Shown here piece after piece: positions 19,138 through 27,508 of a DNA stretch of 53,329 nt. Made by a program: the position numbers and the translations under genes. Source of the DNA: Nitrososphaeraceae archaeon (GTDB lineage: Archaea > Thermoproteota > Nitrososphaeria > Nitrososphaerales > Nitrososphaeraceae); the NCBI GenBank assembly GCA_016782225.1, contig JADDOW010000043.1:1-53329 (forward strand). The letters run 5' to 3'. Each line of letters starts with the position of its first letter. The first letter of the stretch is position 1. A model generated the notes under the pieces. That model saw only the letters and a program-made list of their open reading frames with translations. It searched no databases and was not told the origin of the DNA.

Positions 19138-19344
19138 TTGAATACAGGGAATCCAATAGTAGATGATATTTTAGAAACTGAGGATCTAAATGAGAAGCGT
19201 TTAGAACTTCTCACAATCTTTTATCAAGATTTACTTATCAAAAAATGTACAGAAAAAGACATTTTGATTGATGATGAAACAATGGCCTTGGTGGCAGTAG
19301 TCAGAAAAACACTTCGATTGAATCAAAACCTACACCCAAAATGA
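19138..19344 (+). CDS. Small acidic hypothetical protein
   Basis: 68 residues read from a TTG preceded by GGAAGGAG, a good ribosome site seven bases upstream. The protein is helical and acidic (DDILETEDLNEKRLELL). An ATG at 19110 opens another frame (MAQGEGEKK) that would join this one if the run of seven A at 19131-19137 were six, so the true start may be that ATG. No domain recognised. It may belong with the frameshifted gene just upstream. Confidence 0.55.
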   Translation: MNTGNPIVDDILETEDLNEKRLELLTIFYQDLLIKKCTEKDILIDDETMALVAVVRKTLRLNQNLHPK

Positions 19345-19634
19345 ACACCATTTTCAACACATGATGATGAGACAGACTCAATAATTTTTAAAATTTATGG
19401 AAAAATCCAAAATAAACACAAGATACAGAATAAACAGTAAAATGGACTTTATTTTTGATCACTATTAATCATTCCAAATAGAACAACTAACCGCTTTTGT
19501 ACGGTAATATTTTCAATCCAATAGAGAGATAGGACATATATTGTTACTGTAGTTACTTAAAGATGATTACATCATGTCATCTTAATAATTACATAAACAG
19601 ATAAACAAAACCTAGGAAAGTAATAACTTGTATA

Positions 19635-20621
19635 TTGAAAATAAAAGGATTGCTACAAAATAATGTATTCATGGATTTTTTAGATAAACAGATGAAAAGA
19701 ATGGGACTTGGCATAGAATTTGTAGATTATAAAAGACCACTTGAACCACAGATTGTTGATGCCAATATTATTGTAAATGGTTTTAATAATATAAATAAAT
19801 CAATTTTAGATTTATGTCCAGGATTGAAATTAGTACAGCAATCCGGAATTGGGGTAGACAGTATTGATGTAAAGGAATGCACATCAAGAGGAATATATGT
19901 TGCAAATGTTCCTATGGCCAATGCAATTTCGGTGGCTGAACACGCCTTATTTCTCATTCTATATTTAGCTAAAAATATTAAAAGTAGTACACATAAAGAC
20001 GGTAGTAGCCTTTCAAGCATATCAACTACAAATATAAAGTATAATCCCACTGTAGAGTTGCACGGAAAAACTCTAGCAATTATTGGTTTAGGTGTCACAG
20101 GAATAGAAGTGGCAAAAAGAGCAAAAGCATTTGGCATGCGAGTAGATGCAATAACAAAGAACCCTTTTACAAAAACAGAAAGGAGTAACAAAAAATACTT
20201 TGTTGATAGCATTAATGGCACAGATAAACTTCAAGAGATTTTAGCCAAAGCAGACATAGTTTCTATCCATACCCCTCTAAATAACGAAACACAGGGCATG
20301 ATTGGCCCAAAAGAATTGAAATTGATGAAGACCTCAGCATATTTGATAAACGTAGCAAGGGCCCATATAGTAAACGAAGAAGCGCTTTATTTGGCCTTGA
20401 CCAACAAAGAAATAGCGGGGGCTGCATTTGATGTATACTGGCATGAAACTGCCGACCCTAATGATAAGATATTGAAACTGGATAATTTTATTCTAACTCC
20501 ACATATTGCCGGATGGACTGCAGAAGCAATTGAGTCGATAACAAAAATAATAGCAATAAACATAGAGAGAGTCTCGCGTGGGCAAGTTCCTCTTACCATT
20601 GTTAACCAGGAATTAGTCTAA
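19635..20621 (+). CDS. D-isomer-specific 2-hydroxyacid dehydrogenase
   Basis: 328 residues, NAD(P)-dependent 2-hydroxyacid dehydrogenase of the SerA/phosphoglycerate dehydrogenase-like group. Rossmann motif GLGVTGIEVAKRAKAFGM at about 150, QQSGIGVDSID in the substrate domain, catalytic Arg in INVARAHIVNEEAL, Glu in the following AAFDVYWHE, and His in LTPHIAGWT. No ACT domain, so it is not full-length SerA. Substrate not determined by sequence. TTG start at 19635, with an in-frame ATG 12 codons on. Confidence 0.9.
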   Translation: MKIKGLLQNNVFMDFLDKQMKRMGLGIEFVDYKRPLEPQIVDANIIVNGFNNINKSILDLCPGLKLVQQSGIGVDSIDVKECTSRGIYVANVPMANAISVAEHALFLILYLAKNIKSSTHKDGSSLSSISTTNIKYNPTVELHGKTLAIIGLGVTGIEVAKRAKAFGMRVDAITKNPFTKTERSNKKYFVDSINGTDKLQEILAKADIVSIHTPLNNETQGMIGPKELKLMKTSAYLINVARAHIVNEEALYLALTNKEIAGAAFDVYWHETADPNDKILKLDNFILTPHIAGWTAEAIESITKIIAINIERVSRGQVPLTIVNQELV

Positions 20622-20803
20622 AAAAATAATAGCAAACAATACCGTTTGTTTACGGGGTTAGCATTAAGATATAGGATATCATATTAGAGTCTTGAATATC
20701 CACGTTACAAGAAATTATAATGGGCCATATGATAAAGATTACACTCTACAATTTTACTTGATTATATATAGTTTTATATCACTTAGATTAAAAAGAATAA
20801 AAA

Positions 20804-21073
20804 ATGTTGAAATTACTTTTATTATGTACAATACTTCTAAATATTGTTATAATATCGCAAAGTTTTCAAAATTCTTATTCTTGGAGTGCAGGCTGGACGG
20901 CCATCAAACCCTTTACCCTAGACGGCCAACCACATCTGTTGGGATACAAGAATGAGGACTGTACAGTAGCTATTGACAAGATAAATGCTGGAGGTGAAGG
21001 TACAACAGAAGTTTGGCCTGGCACAGGCAGTAGTAACATAGCAACTAGAAATGCACAAATGTTATTTCAGTAG
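20804..21073 (+). CDS. Short secreted protein with one propeller-type repeat
   Basis: 89 residues. A hydrophobic signal peptide (MLKLLLLCTILLNIVIIS) is followed by a single copy of a repeat with SAGWTAIKPFTLDGQPHLLGYK, VAIDKINAGGEGTTEVWPGT. The same pattern occurs in tandem in large secreted beta-propeller or lectin-like proteins. One blade cannot fold as a propeller, so the gene is probably truncated. After the repeat the sequence degenerates (SSNIATRNAQMLFQ) and stops. Confidence 0.6.
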   Translation: MLKLLLLCTILLNIVIISQSFQNSYSWSAGWTAIKPFTLDGQPHLLGYKNEDCTVAIDKINAGGEGTTEVWPGTGSSNIATRNAQMLFQ

Positions 21074-21396
21074 AAAAGGCAGTACGCAGAGGGTCTGAAA
21101 AACAGTAGAAAGGGTGAAAGATGAATTGGGAAGCTTTAACCGGTTTTCTTTTAAAGCCATATTAGGTAGAGGAAACCCTTTAAAGTTTATGACAGATTCA
21201 ATATATTGATAATGTGGTTCTCACTGGATGAATCAAACTTCATAAACTAATAGAATTTGTAAATTATTTGGCGTTTTCCTTATTTGTGAATATTTAGCTT
21301 TTCTAACAGTGGCCTTAATTTAGCAGGTATTAATCATCATGGATCCTCTTGAATACTCTTATATAATTATTGAGGTATTTCAACCCGTATAATAGA
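21074..21396. other. Intergenic, no gene seen
   Basis: No credible frame. It separates the truncated repeat protein from tRNA-Pro. A stretch at 21100-21120 is purine-rich but nothing further was recognised. Confidence 0.4.
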
Positions 21397-21490
21397 TGGG
21401 GCCAGAGGGACTCGAACCCTCGACCGCCAGCGCCCCGGGCTTATACCCACAAATAGTGGATGGTATCCTACCAAGCTAGACGATAGCCCC
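21397..21490 (-). tRNA. tRNA-Pro (GGG) with a 20-nt intron
   Basis: The minus strand folds as a tRNA: acceptor GGGGCTA with TGGCCCC, D-arm, T-arm GAGGG/CCCTC around TTCGAGT, discriminator A, no encoded CCA. The anticodon arm is completed only by removing bases 21441-21460. This segment forms a strict bulge-helix-bulge: bulges CAT and AAG, central four-pair helix ATAC/GTAT, flanked by GG/CC and CCAC/GTGG. Cleavage at CA^T and AA^G joins CCA to GCC, giving anticodon stem CCAGC/GCTGG and anticodon GGG. The intron lies between positions 29 and 30 rather than 37/38. Position 33 reads C instead of the near-universal U. Confidence 0.88.
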
Positions 21491-21637
21491 CCCTAGTTTT
21501 ATTAAAAATATAACCTCTTTTAAACTTGTAGATCTTATCAAATTCAGAAAAAAGTATTTACAATATCAACATATAAACATAAAAAACTAAAGATACATTT
21601 TTATTAATTAATCAAAAGCAATAAAAATATATTATTT

Positions 21638-22633
21638 ATGCTAATTCATGAATTAGATAATATAGACAAACAAATATTAAATGACATTCAATGGACATTT
21701 CCATTGGTTGACCGACCTTTTTTAGAATTAGTAGATAAATATCACATAACAGAAGAAGAAATCATTCAAAGAATACAAAAATTAAAAAACATTGGCATAA
21801 TTAGGCAGATAAGTGCAATATTTGACACCAGGAAACTGGGATACAAAAGCGCCTTGGTAGCCTTCGCAGTGGATAAAAACAAAATAGATGATGTTGCCAA
21901 TGAGATAAACAAACATCCAGGTGTGAGCCACAATTACGAAAGAAATCATGAATACAACATATGGTTTACGCTTGCTGTTCCTCCAGATGGAGATATGAAA
22001 GCAGATCTTGACAAAATGGCAGCTTTAGATGGGGTCTTAAAATACAGAGTTCTGCCAACATTAAGAATGTACAAAATTGGTGTAAAATTGGACATGGTTA
22101 ATAACGATCCAGAAAAGCCTACTCCAAACGATGAGGTTAAAAAATTGGAGACAAAAAGCGAAAGACTAACTGAAAGGGACAGAGAGTATATAAGGCAATT
22201 ACAAAAAGATATCGAAATAACAAAAGAACCTTTTAGATCAATTTCTGAAAACTTAGGAATAGATTCATCAGAACTTTTTGACAAAATTAAAGAATACGAA
22301 AGCATTGGGATAATGAGAAGATTTGCAGCCATATTAAGACATAGACAAGCAGGCTTTACAGCAAATGGAATGATAGTTTGGAAAATCCCAGAAGAAGAAA
22401 ATATAGACGAAAAAGGCATGAAAATTGCATCATTTCCCCAAGTCAGTCATTGTTACAGGCGCCCAGTTTACCCTGATTGGGAGTTCAATCTTTTTAGTAT
22501 GATTCACTCACGAACAATAGAAGCTGCAGAGAAAATAGCTAAAGAAATTTCAACAGTAATCGGGATTAAAAATTATAGGATATTATTTAGTTCAAGAGAA
22601 TTTAAAAAAGAACGCGTTAAATATTTTGAGTAG
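21638..22633 (+). CDS. Fused AhbA/AhbB-like siroheme decarboxylase (Lrp/AsnC fold)
   Basis: 331 residues made of two tandem Lrp/AsnC-like halves (about 1-155 and 180-331), each with a winged helix and an effector-like domain. The second half carries GFTANGMIVWKIPEE, VSHCYRRPVYPDW and FNLFSMIH, and the first half carries the matching VSHNYERNHEYNIWF. These His-Cys-Tyr-Arg/His-Asn-Tyr-Glu pairs are the signature of siroheme decarboxylase subunits (AhbA/B, NirDL/GH), which make heme from siroheme in archaea. Fusion of the two subunits is inferred from length. A chlorite-dismutase-family gene lies 2 kb downstream. Confidence 0.82.
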   Translation: MLIHELDNIDKQILNDIQWTFPLVDRPFLELVDKYHITEEEIIQRIQKLKNIGIIRQISAIFDTRKLGYKSALVAFAVDKNKIDDVANEINKHPGVSHNYERNHEYNIWFTLAVPPDGDMKADLDKMAALDGVLKYRVLPTLRMYKIGVKLDMVNNDPEKPTPNDEVKKLETKSERLTERDREYIRQLQKDIEITKEPFRSISENLGIDSSELFDKIKEYESIGIMRRFAAILRHRQAGFTANGMIVWKIPEEENIDEKGMKIASFPQVSHCYRRPVYPDWEFNLFSMIHSRTIEAAEKIAKEISTVIGIKNYRILFSSREFKKERVKYFE

Positions 22634-22722
22634 CACCTAAAGATCAATTGTTTACCTTTACGTGAGTTGGGTAGTTTGGTATTTTATTAGGGAATTTTTT
22701 CAATAGCTAACAACATAAAACA

Positions 22723-23715
22723 TCAAACTATCAAATCAGGCAGGTAGAAATTCTTTTCATACATCTGTTCTATATGTTTTTTCTCATCTGCATTCAAATA
22801 ATTTCCATCAGATAGTTGGGCAAATGTATCTATTTCCTCAATGCTGGTAACAGTAGGTAATACGACAGATATTTGTTCCTGCGATAGAATATATTTAATA
22901 GCTATTTCAGTGATATTCCACCCATGAGAATCAGCAATTGGCTTAAGTTTTTCTATTTTTTTCATTGATTGTACAATCCAATCTTTTTTCCTTACGCTTC
23001 TATGATCATTTTTATCCATTACAGTGTTTTCATTTACTTTTCCAGTTAAAATACCAGAAGCATCGGGTACTCTGACCATTAATCCCACGGCTCTATTTTT
23101 TTTATCAATAGCACCCAAAAATTCACGTCCCGGATCTTGTTCTAAAATATTATAAACAGTTTGTAAACTAACTATGTTTCTGTTCTCAATAGCATAAAGC
23201 CCCTCATCTTTCCAACCTATTGCCGGGCCTAAAGCAACACCATGGCTTTTGATTTTTCCAGATTTCACAAGGTTATCCAATTCATCAAATAACAAATCGT
23301 TTTTTATTGCATCCATTCTAGGGTTATGCAGGCTATAGACATCTATGAAATCAGTCTCCAATCTCTTCATGCTTTCGGTCAATGCAAAACTTAAAAAATC
23401 GATATTATGTTTTTGCGGAATTTCACTATGCCCTATTTGTTCTGCATTGTACATATCATAACCCCATTTTGTAGAATAAATTACATCATTACGCATGTCT
23501 TTAAATGCTTTTGATAATATTTTTTCGCTTTTACCTTTTCCATACATATCAGCAGTTTCAAAAAAGTTTATTCCAATATCATAAGCGTGTTTTAACAGTT
23601 TGATAGACTCCTCTTCTTCAAGTTTTTTTCCCCACCAATCCAAACCTAAAGTCCATGTTCCAAAGCCAATTTCACTGACTTTGAGCCCACTGTTACCTAG
23701 ATTTCTATATTTCAT
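22723..23715 (-). CDS. Aldo/keto reductase
   Basis: 330 residues, TIM-barrel NADPH-dependent oxidoreductase. Family motifs: GFGTWTLG at the start, the catalytic Asp-Tyr in FETADMYGKGKSE, Lys in YSTKWG, and His in DVYSLHNPR. The C-terminal cofactor region (VLPTVTSIEEID) is present. Substrate unknown. The ATG overlaps the stop of the DUF1802 gene by one base, so the two are probably co-transcribed. Confidence 0.93.
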   Translation of the reverse strand: MKYRNLGNSGLKVSEIGFGTWTLGLDWWGKKLEEEESIKLLKHAYDIGINFFETADMYGKGKSEKILSKAFKDMRNDVIYSTKWGYDMYNAEQIGHSEIPQKHNIDFLSFALTESMKRLETDFIDVYSLHNPRMDAIKNDLLFDELDNLVKSGKIKSHGVALGPAIGWKDEGLYAIENRNIVSLQTVYNILEQDPGREFLGAIDKKNRAVGLMVRVPDASGILTGKVNENTVMDKNDHRSVRKKDWIVQSMKKIEKLKPIADSHGWNITEIAIKYILSQEQISVVLPTVTSIEEIDTFAQLSDGNYLNADEKKHIEQMYEKNFYLPDLIV

Positions 23716-24509
23716 TAAATAATACTCCTCAATTCCGTAGTTAAGTCATTAAAAGTAATATCGTCTATACAAGGCTTACTGATTGATTTTAAATATTCAA
23801 AATCAGGAGAAGAATTATTTTTAAAAAGGTTTTCTAATGCCTTATCTTTTAGGTCAAGTTGGATCCAAGATTTGCAGCCAGACCATTCAGGCTTATTGTT
23901 AATCTTTATCGTATCATTTAATTTGTATGTTCGCAACAGTATTAAATAAAGAGGTTTCTTTGGATTATAATTAAACCTCATTTTCGCATAATCATTATTC
24001 CAAATATGGAACTTTTCTAGTTTTTCTAACTTAGATATATCATTTATTTCATTAAAATATGTTATCTCAACAAATAAATCAATATTTGTAGTATTTTGTG
24101 TTCGATCAGGATTATTTTTGGTTGATGAATTTGGGCCGTTATGTTTATCTTTGGTGATATTATGAGGGTTATCTAAATTTTTTAATTTTTCCTTGTATTC
24201 GTTTCGAATTGAATCCATCGATTGATGCTCAAAGGTAGGAAACAGAAAAAAGTTTTTGTGCTTAAGTTCAAAGCCGTTACGATATTCCATAATGCCCCCT
24301 TTCCTAAACAATAAAACTTGTTTTCCTTCTTCTGCCGCTTTACACACAATAGCCCATTCTTTCAATGCCGCAACAAAATTTGGATGAGACTCAGGTTTTT
24401 TATCAGGGTATGATAGTGCACTATTAACTGATGATGGTGATTTAGAGGATGATGGTGTGCCAGGTAATGATACATCAGCAGCAGCAGCAGCAGCAGCAGT
24501 TGGTGACAT
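23715..24509 (-). CDS. DUF1802 family protein
   Basis: The core from HPNFVAALKEWAIVCKA through GKQVLLFRKGG and FFLFPTFEHQ matches DUF1802, a family of unknown function. I start it at the ATG at 24509 (MSPTAAAAAAA). An in-frame start at 24614 would add a Leu/Tyr-rich segment that looks like AT-rich leader DNA. A run of seven Ala, encoded almost only by GCA/GCT repeats, and a Ser/Pro linker precede the domain. A low-complexity Asn/Thr stretch (residues ~115-135) interrupts it. Confidence 0.72.
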   Translation of the reverse strand: MSPTAAAAAAADVSLPGTPSSSKSPSSVNSALSYPDKKPESHPNFVAALKEWAIVCKAAEEGKQVLLFRKGGIMEYRNGFELKHKNFFLFPTFEHQSMDSIRNEYKEKLKNLDNPHNITKDKHNGPNSSTKNNPDRTQNTTNIDLFVEITYFNEINDISKLEKLEKFHIWNNDYAKMRFNYNPKKPLYLILLRTYKLNDTIKINNKPEWSGCKSWIQLDLKDKALENLFKNNSSPDFEYLKSISKPCIDDITFNDLTTELRSII

Positions 24510-24665
24510 TGATTGGCAACTCAAACCATGTGATGGAAATTCCTCAAGGGATAAAGAATCCACAAAGGACAGAAAAGGATATAGCCTGTAAAACAACAAA
24601 TAAAGATAAGACAAATGTTTTTATAAATATTTTTAATTTAGTTTGATGTTTTTTTTTTGGATTCT

Positions 24666-25553
24666 TTATCCCAAGCTCTTTATTATTTCATCCATTTTCT
24701 TTGAAACACATGGTATCATTGGCAAGTCTTTTAGGATATATCGGCTAACCTGTGTTTCTCGTAATTCCATTATTAGATCCTGAAAACTCGAAAGATCGTC
24801 GGTTTCAAAAGCTAACATAAAATCCTGATCTCCAATTCCAAAGGAATAGGTGGTATTAAGTCTTATATCAGGATACTTTCTTCCAACTTTTATGTGCTCA
24901 TCCATCATTTGTTTTCTTGTTTCTAATGGCAAAAGATACCACTCTCGTGATTTAATAAATGGATAAACCACCAAATATTTTAATGGAGCATCACCATCAT
25001 CATCACGCTCAAATCCAAGCTTAACTTGATTAGAATAGGTTGATTTTCTTGTCAATGAGAGAAAGGTATTGACTGGTTCGACATATTTTCCTAAAATGGT
25101 TGAATATATTTTTGAAGCAAAAACTTGGATGTTTTCTAAAGATGGTGAAATTGTCAATATCAAAAACTCACAATCATGTCTCAATCCAATTGTAGAATAA
25201 GTTCTGACTTTCATTTTTGTATTGGCAGCCCGCAATAATTCAAGGAACTCTATGGATGATTCGTCTTTACCTATTTCATTTAACCATCGCCATTTAGGAT
25301 CAACTTTAAAAAAAGTAAAATTGAAAAATTTTTTTTCCATTGTTTGATTGTTTGTAGAATCATTATTCATAGGATAGGTGGGATTAATGGTTACTCCGCC
25401 CCTTTTTGACCCGGACTCTTTTTGATCATTTATATTTATGGTGTCAGAAGGTTTTGCATTTACGACATTATAAGGATTATTATCATTGTTATCTTTTTTA
25501 GAATTGTTTATTCCATCACCCACATCAACATCAACATTGTCTGTATTCACCAT
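24666..25553 (-). CDS. Chlorite dismutase/HemQ-family heme protein
   Basis: 295 residues: a disordered Asn/Asp-rich N-terminus (~70 residues), then the dimeric ferredoxin-like Cld fold. Diagnostic parts are FFKVDPKWRWLNE, YPFIKSREWYLLP, the His-containing MMDEHIKVGRKYPDI (candidate axial heme ligand) and TTYSFGIGDQDFMLAFE. In many archaea and Gram-positives such proteins act on heme precursors (coproheme decarboxylase); true chlorite dismutases keep a distal Arg that I cannot place here with certainty. It ends 51 bases before the DUF1802 start region and follows sufC on the same strand. Confidence 0.85.
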   Translation of the reverse strand: MVNTDNVDVDVGDGINNSKKDNNDNNPYNVVNAKPSDTININDQKESGSKRGGVTINPTYPMNNDSTNNQTMEKKFFNFTFFKVDPKWRWLNEIGKDESSIEFLELLRAANTKMKVRTYSTIGLRHDCEFLILTISPSLENIQVFASKIYSTILGKYVEPVNTFLSLTRKSTYSNQVKLGFERDDDGDAPLKYLVVYPFIKSREWYLLPLETRKQMMDEHIKVGRKYPDIRLNTTYSFGIGDQDFMLAFETDDLSSFQDLIMELRETQVSRYILKDLPMIPCVSKKMDEIIKSLG

Positions 25554-25601
25554 GACTTTATTGAGAAATTAGAATTAATAAATAGTTTTAAGTGGGTGAA
25601 T

Positions 25602-26384
25602 TTATTTTGAATCCTCAGCCAACCCTAACCATGAATAACCTTTTACCTCTAGTTCTTCAGATAGTTCCCTTCCAGCAGTTTTGATGATTTTTCCTTTTGA
25701 CATTACATGAATCTTATCCAATTTGGTAAGAAATCTCAATATTCTTGCATAATGGGTAATAACAATTACACCGGCTCCTGTTTCAATCAATTTATTAATA
25801 GCTTCTGCAACTGCTTTTACAGCATCAATATCCAATCCAGAATCAGGTTCATCAAGAATTGCAAGGTTGGGTCTCAACACAAGCATTTGCATAACTTCGG
25901 ATCTCTTTTTCTCTCCACCTGAAAAACCCTCATTAAGATACCTACTCAAAAAGCTTGGATCAAGTCCGACGTTATCAAGGTTTTTTTTCAGATACTCGTG
26001 AAACTCCCTTACTGTCAAAAAAACTTCCCGGTTTTTTTGCTCGTCGGCTAGGCTTTTGGTTAACAAATTATACGCATTACGTAAAAAATGACTATAACCT
26101 ACACCAGATACCTCAGTTGGGTACTGAAATCCCAAAAACAAGCCCTTTTTTGCCCTCGCATCAGTACTTAACTTGATAATACTCTCATCATTTACCAAAA
26201 TATCACCCGATATTACCGAATACCGAGGGTGACCTAACAAAACATTGGCCAATGTACTTTTGCCTGAGCCATTCAGGCCCATTATTGCATGAACTTCGCC
26301 CTTATTAACATCTAAATTAACACCGTTAAGGATTTGTTTATCTTCTATATTGACATGCAGATCCATTATGCTTAGAAATGGCAT
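25602..26384 (-). CDS. sufC: Fe-S cluster assembly ATPase SufC
   Basis: Cytoplasmic ABC-type ATPase of the SUF system, 260 residues. Walker A GLNGSGKST near 36, SufC-specific GLFLGFQYPTEVSGV, signature GFSGGEKKRSEV, Walker B LAILDEPDSGLDIDAV and switch ITHYARIL. All motifs intact. sufB and sufD are not adjacent: the upstream neighbour is a cupredoxin gene and the downstream one encodes the HemQ-like protein, so the SUF operon is split in this genome. Confidence 0.95.
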   Translation of the reverse strand: MPFLSIMDLHVNIEDKQILNGVNLDVNKGEVHAIMGLNGSGKSTLANVLLGHPRYSVISGDILVNDESIIKLSTDARAKKGLFLGFQYPTEVSGVGYSHFLRNAYNLLTKSLADEQKNREVFLTVREFHEYLKKNLDNVGLDPSFLSRYLNEGFSGGEKKRSEVMQMLVLRPNLAILDEPDSGLDIDAVKAVAEAINKLIETGAGVIVITHYARILRFLTKLDKIHVMSKGKIIKTAGRELSEELEVKGYSWLGLAEDSK

Positions 26385-26403
26385 AAATTTTTATATAATA
26401 GAA

Positions 26404-26416
26404 CATTATATAAATA
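26404..26416 (-). promoter_or_regulatory. Probable TATA box of sufC
   Basis: On the minus strand TATTTATATAATG lies about 20-32 bases before the sufC ATG, the right distance for an archaeal TATA box driving a leaderless transcript. A second TATA-like string nearer to the ATG is too close. Confidence 0.4.
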
Positions 26417-26548
26417 TTCGTCAATATAACAGTGTTATACATATAAATTTCATAAAATACTAACATTAAAATTATAATAACTCAATTAATTATATGTATT
26501 CTACTAAAAATTATCTAAAATTTTACAATAAATAAAATTTTATGTAGG

Positions 26549-27076
26549 TTATGAAATAGTTATTTTTCCAACCATATACGGGTGAACTGTACAATAGTAA
26601 GACACTTCGCCTTGGCCCAATTTTTCAGCAGGTATGCTAAATTTATTGTTTGCTGTCAAGAGACCCGAATCAAAGAGTTTTCCGCTTTCAGGGTCTGCCG
26701 GCCCTGTCCCGCTAGTAGCAGAATGGGGGGCGGTATCTTCATTTACCCATGTAACCAACGCATCGCTAGTGGCAGTGGCAGGATCGGGTCCATAATCAGG
26801 ATTTCCCTGAACGGAGGCGCCTACCGGTATACTTATTGAAACCTTATTTGTGAACTGAGACTCATCTACAACTTCAGTATCAGCTGGTGTTTCTGTTGTT
26901 GCGCCCGCTTCGCTTTCAGGTGGGAGCTCGAGTCTGTATATGGAGTTTTGGACTCCTACTTGTGGGCTTGCCGCTGAGAAAATAAAATATGTAACCACAC
27001 CTGTAAGTGCTGCTAATCCCATAATTGACAAAAAAAATCTTTTATCGGTTTTATCATATTCCATAGTGATATCCAT
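26549..27076 (-). CDS. Membrane-anchored cupredoxin (blue copper protein)
   Basis: 175 residues. An N-terminal transmembrane anchor (about 14-35) is followed by a Thr/Glu/Ala-rich linker and a plastocyanin/azurin-type domain facing outside. Type-1 copper ligands are H118 (TAPHSAT), C162, H165 and M168 (YYCTVHPYMVG), all present. Likely a small electron carrier; ammonia-oxidizing archaea have many of these in place of cytochromes. Its coding GC is visibly higher than that of the flanks. Confidence 0.92.
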   Translation of the reverse strand: MDITMEYDKTDKRFFLSIMGLAALTGVVTYFIFSAASPQVGVQNSIYRLELPPESEAGATTETPADTEVVDESQFTNKVSISIPVGASVQGNPDYGPDPATATSDALVTWVNEDTAPHSATSGTGPADPESGKLFDSGLLTANNKFSIPAEKLGQGEVSYYCTVHPYMVGKITIS

Positions 27077-27251
27077 TCTATAAAAAAACCCCTATTAATT
27101 TCTTTTATGAATATAAAAAGGATTGTAATAAAAACAAGTTTTTTTATTTTGGGTAGCTAAAAAGCAAACTAAATAAAAAAAATTATGATACTAGCAATTG
27201 AGTAATAATGCCATAATTTTTATTTAAGATAATTTTTATTGCTACGAGAGA

Positions 27252-27422
27252 ATGGGAATAGGCAGAAGCGGCCAAACAAAGTGTGGAATATGCAATAAAG
27301 AAATTAAAGATTTTAAATATGTTGCCATGCCACAATGGAATATTTCAGAATACCTGTGTGGTGTTTGTTATTCACAAAAGTTAACAGAGTACTACATAAA
27401 GCGTGAAGTAAAAGGCAAATAA
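27252..27422 (+). CDS. Small zinc-ribbon protein
   Basis: 56 residues, MGIGRSGQTKCGICNKEIKD..., with two CxxC pairs (CGIC at 11-14 and CGVC near 39-42) spaced as a zinc ribbon or treble clef. Followed by a Lys/Tyr-rich C-terminus. The ATG, frame length and paired Cys argue that it is real. Probably binds nucleic acid or protein; function unknown. Confidence 0.7.
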   Translation: MGIGRSGQTKCGICNKEIKDFKYVAMPQWNISEYLCGVCYSQKLTEYYIKREVKGK

Positions 27423-27508
27423 GGAAAGTTCATTTTATCTCAAACTAAAATAAGACAAAAACAAGAGTCAAATCTATTGGGTATAACCATTGGTAATTAG
27501 ACCAAAAG

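Noticed and set aside
24666-25553. Call as a true chlorite-detoxifying chlorite dismutase
   Set aside because: The distal Arg needed for chlorite chemistry cannot be placed with certainty, so only the family is assigned.
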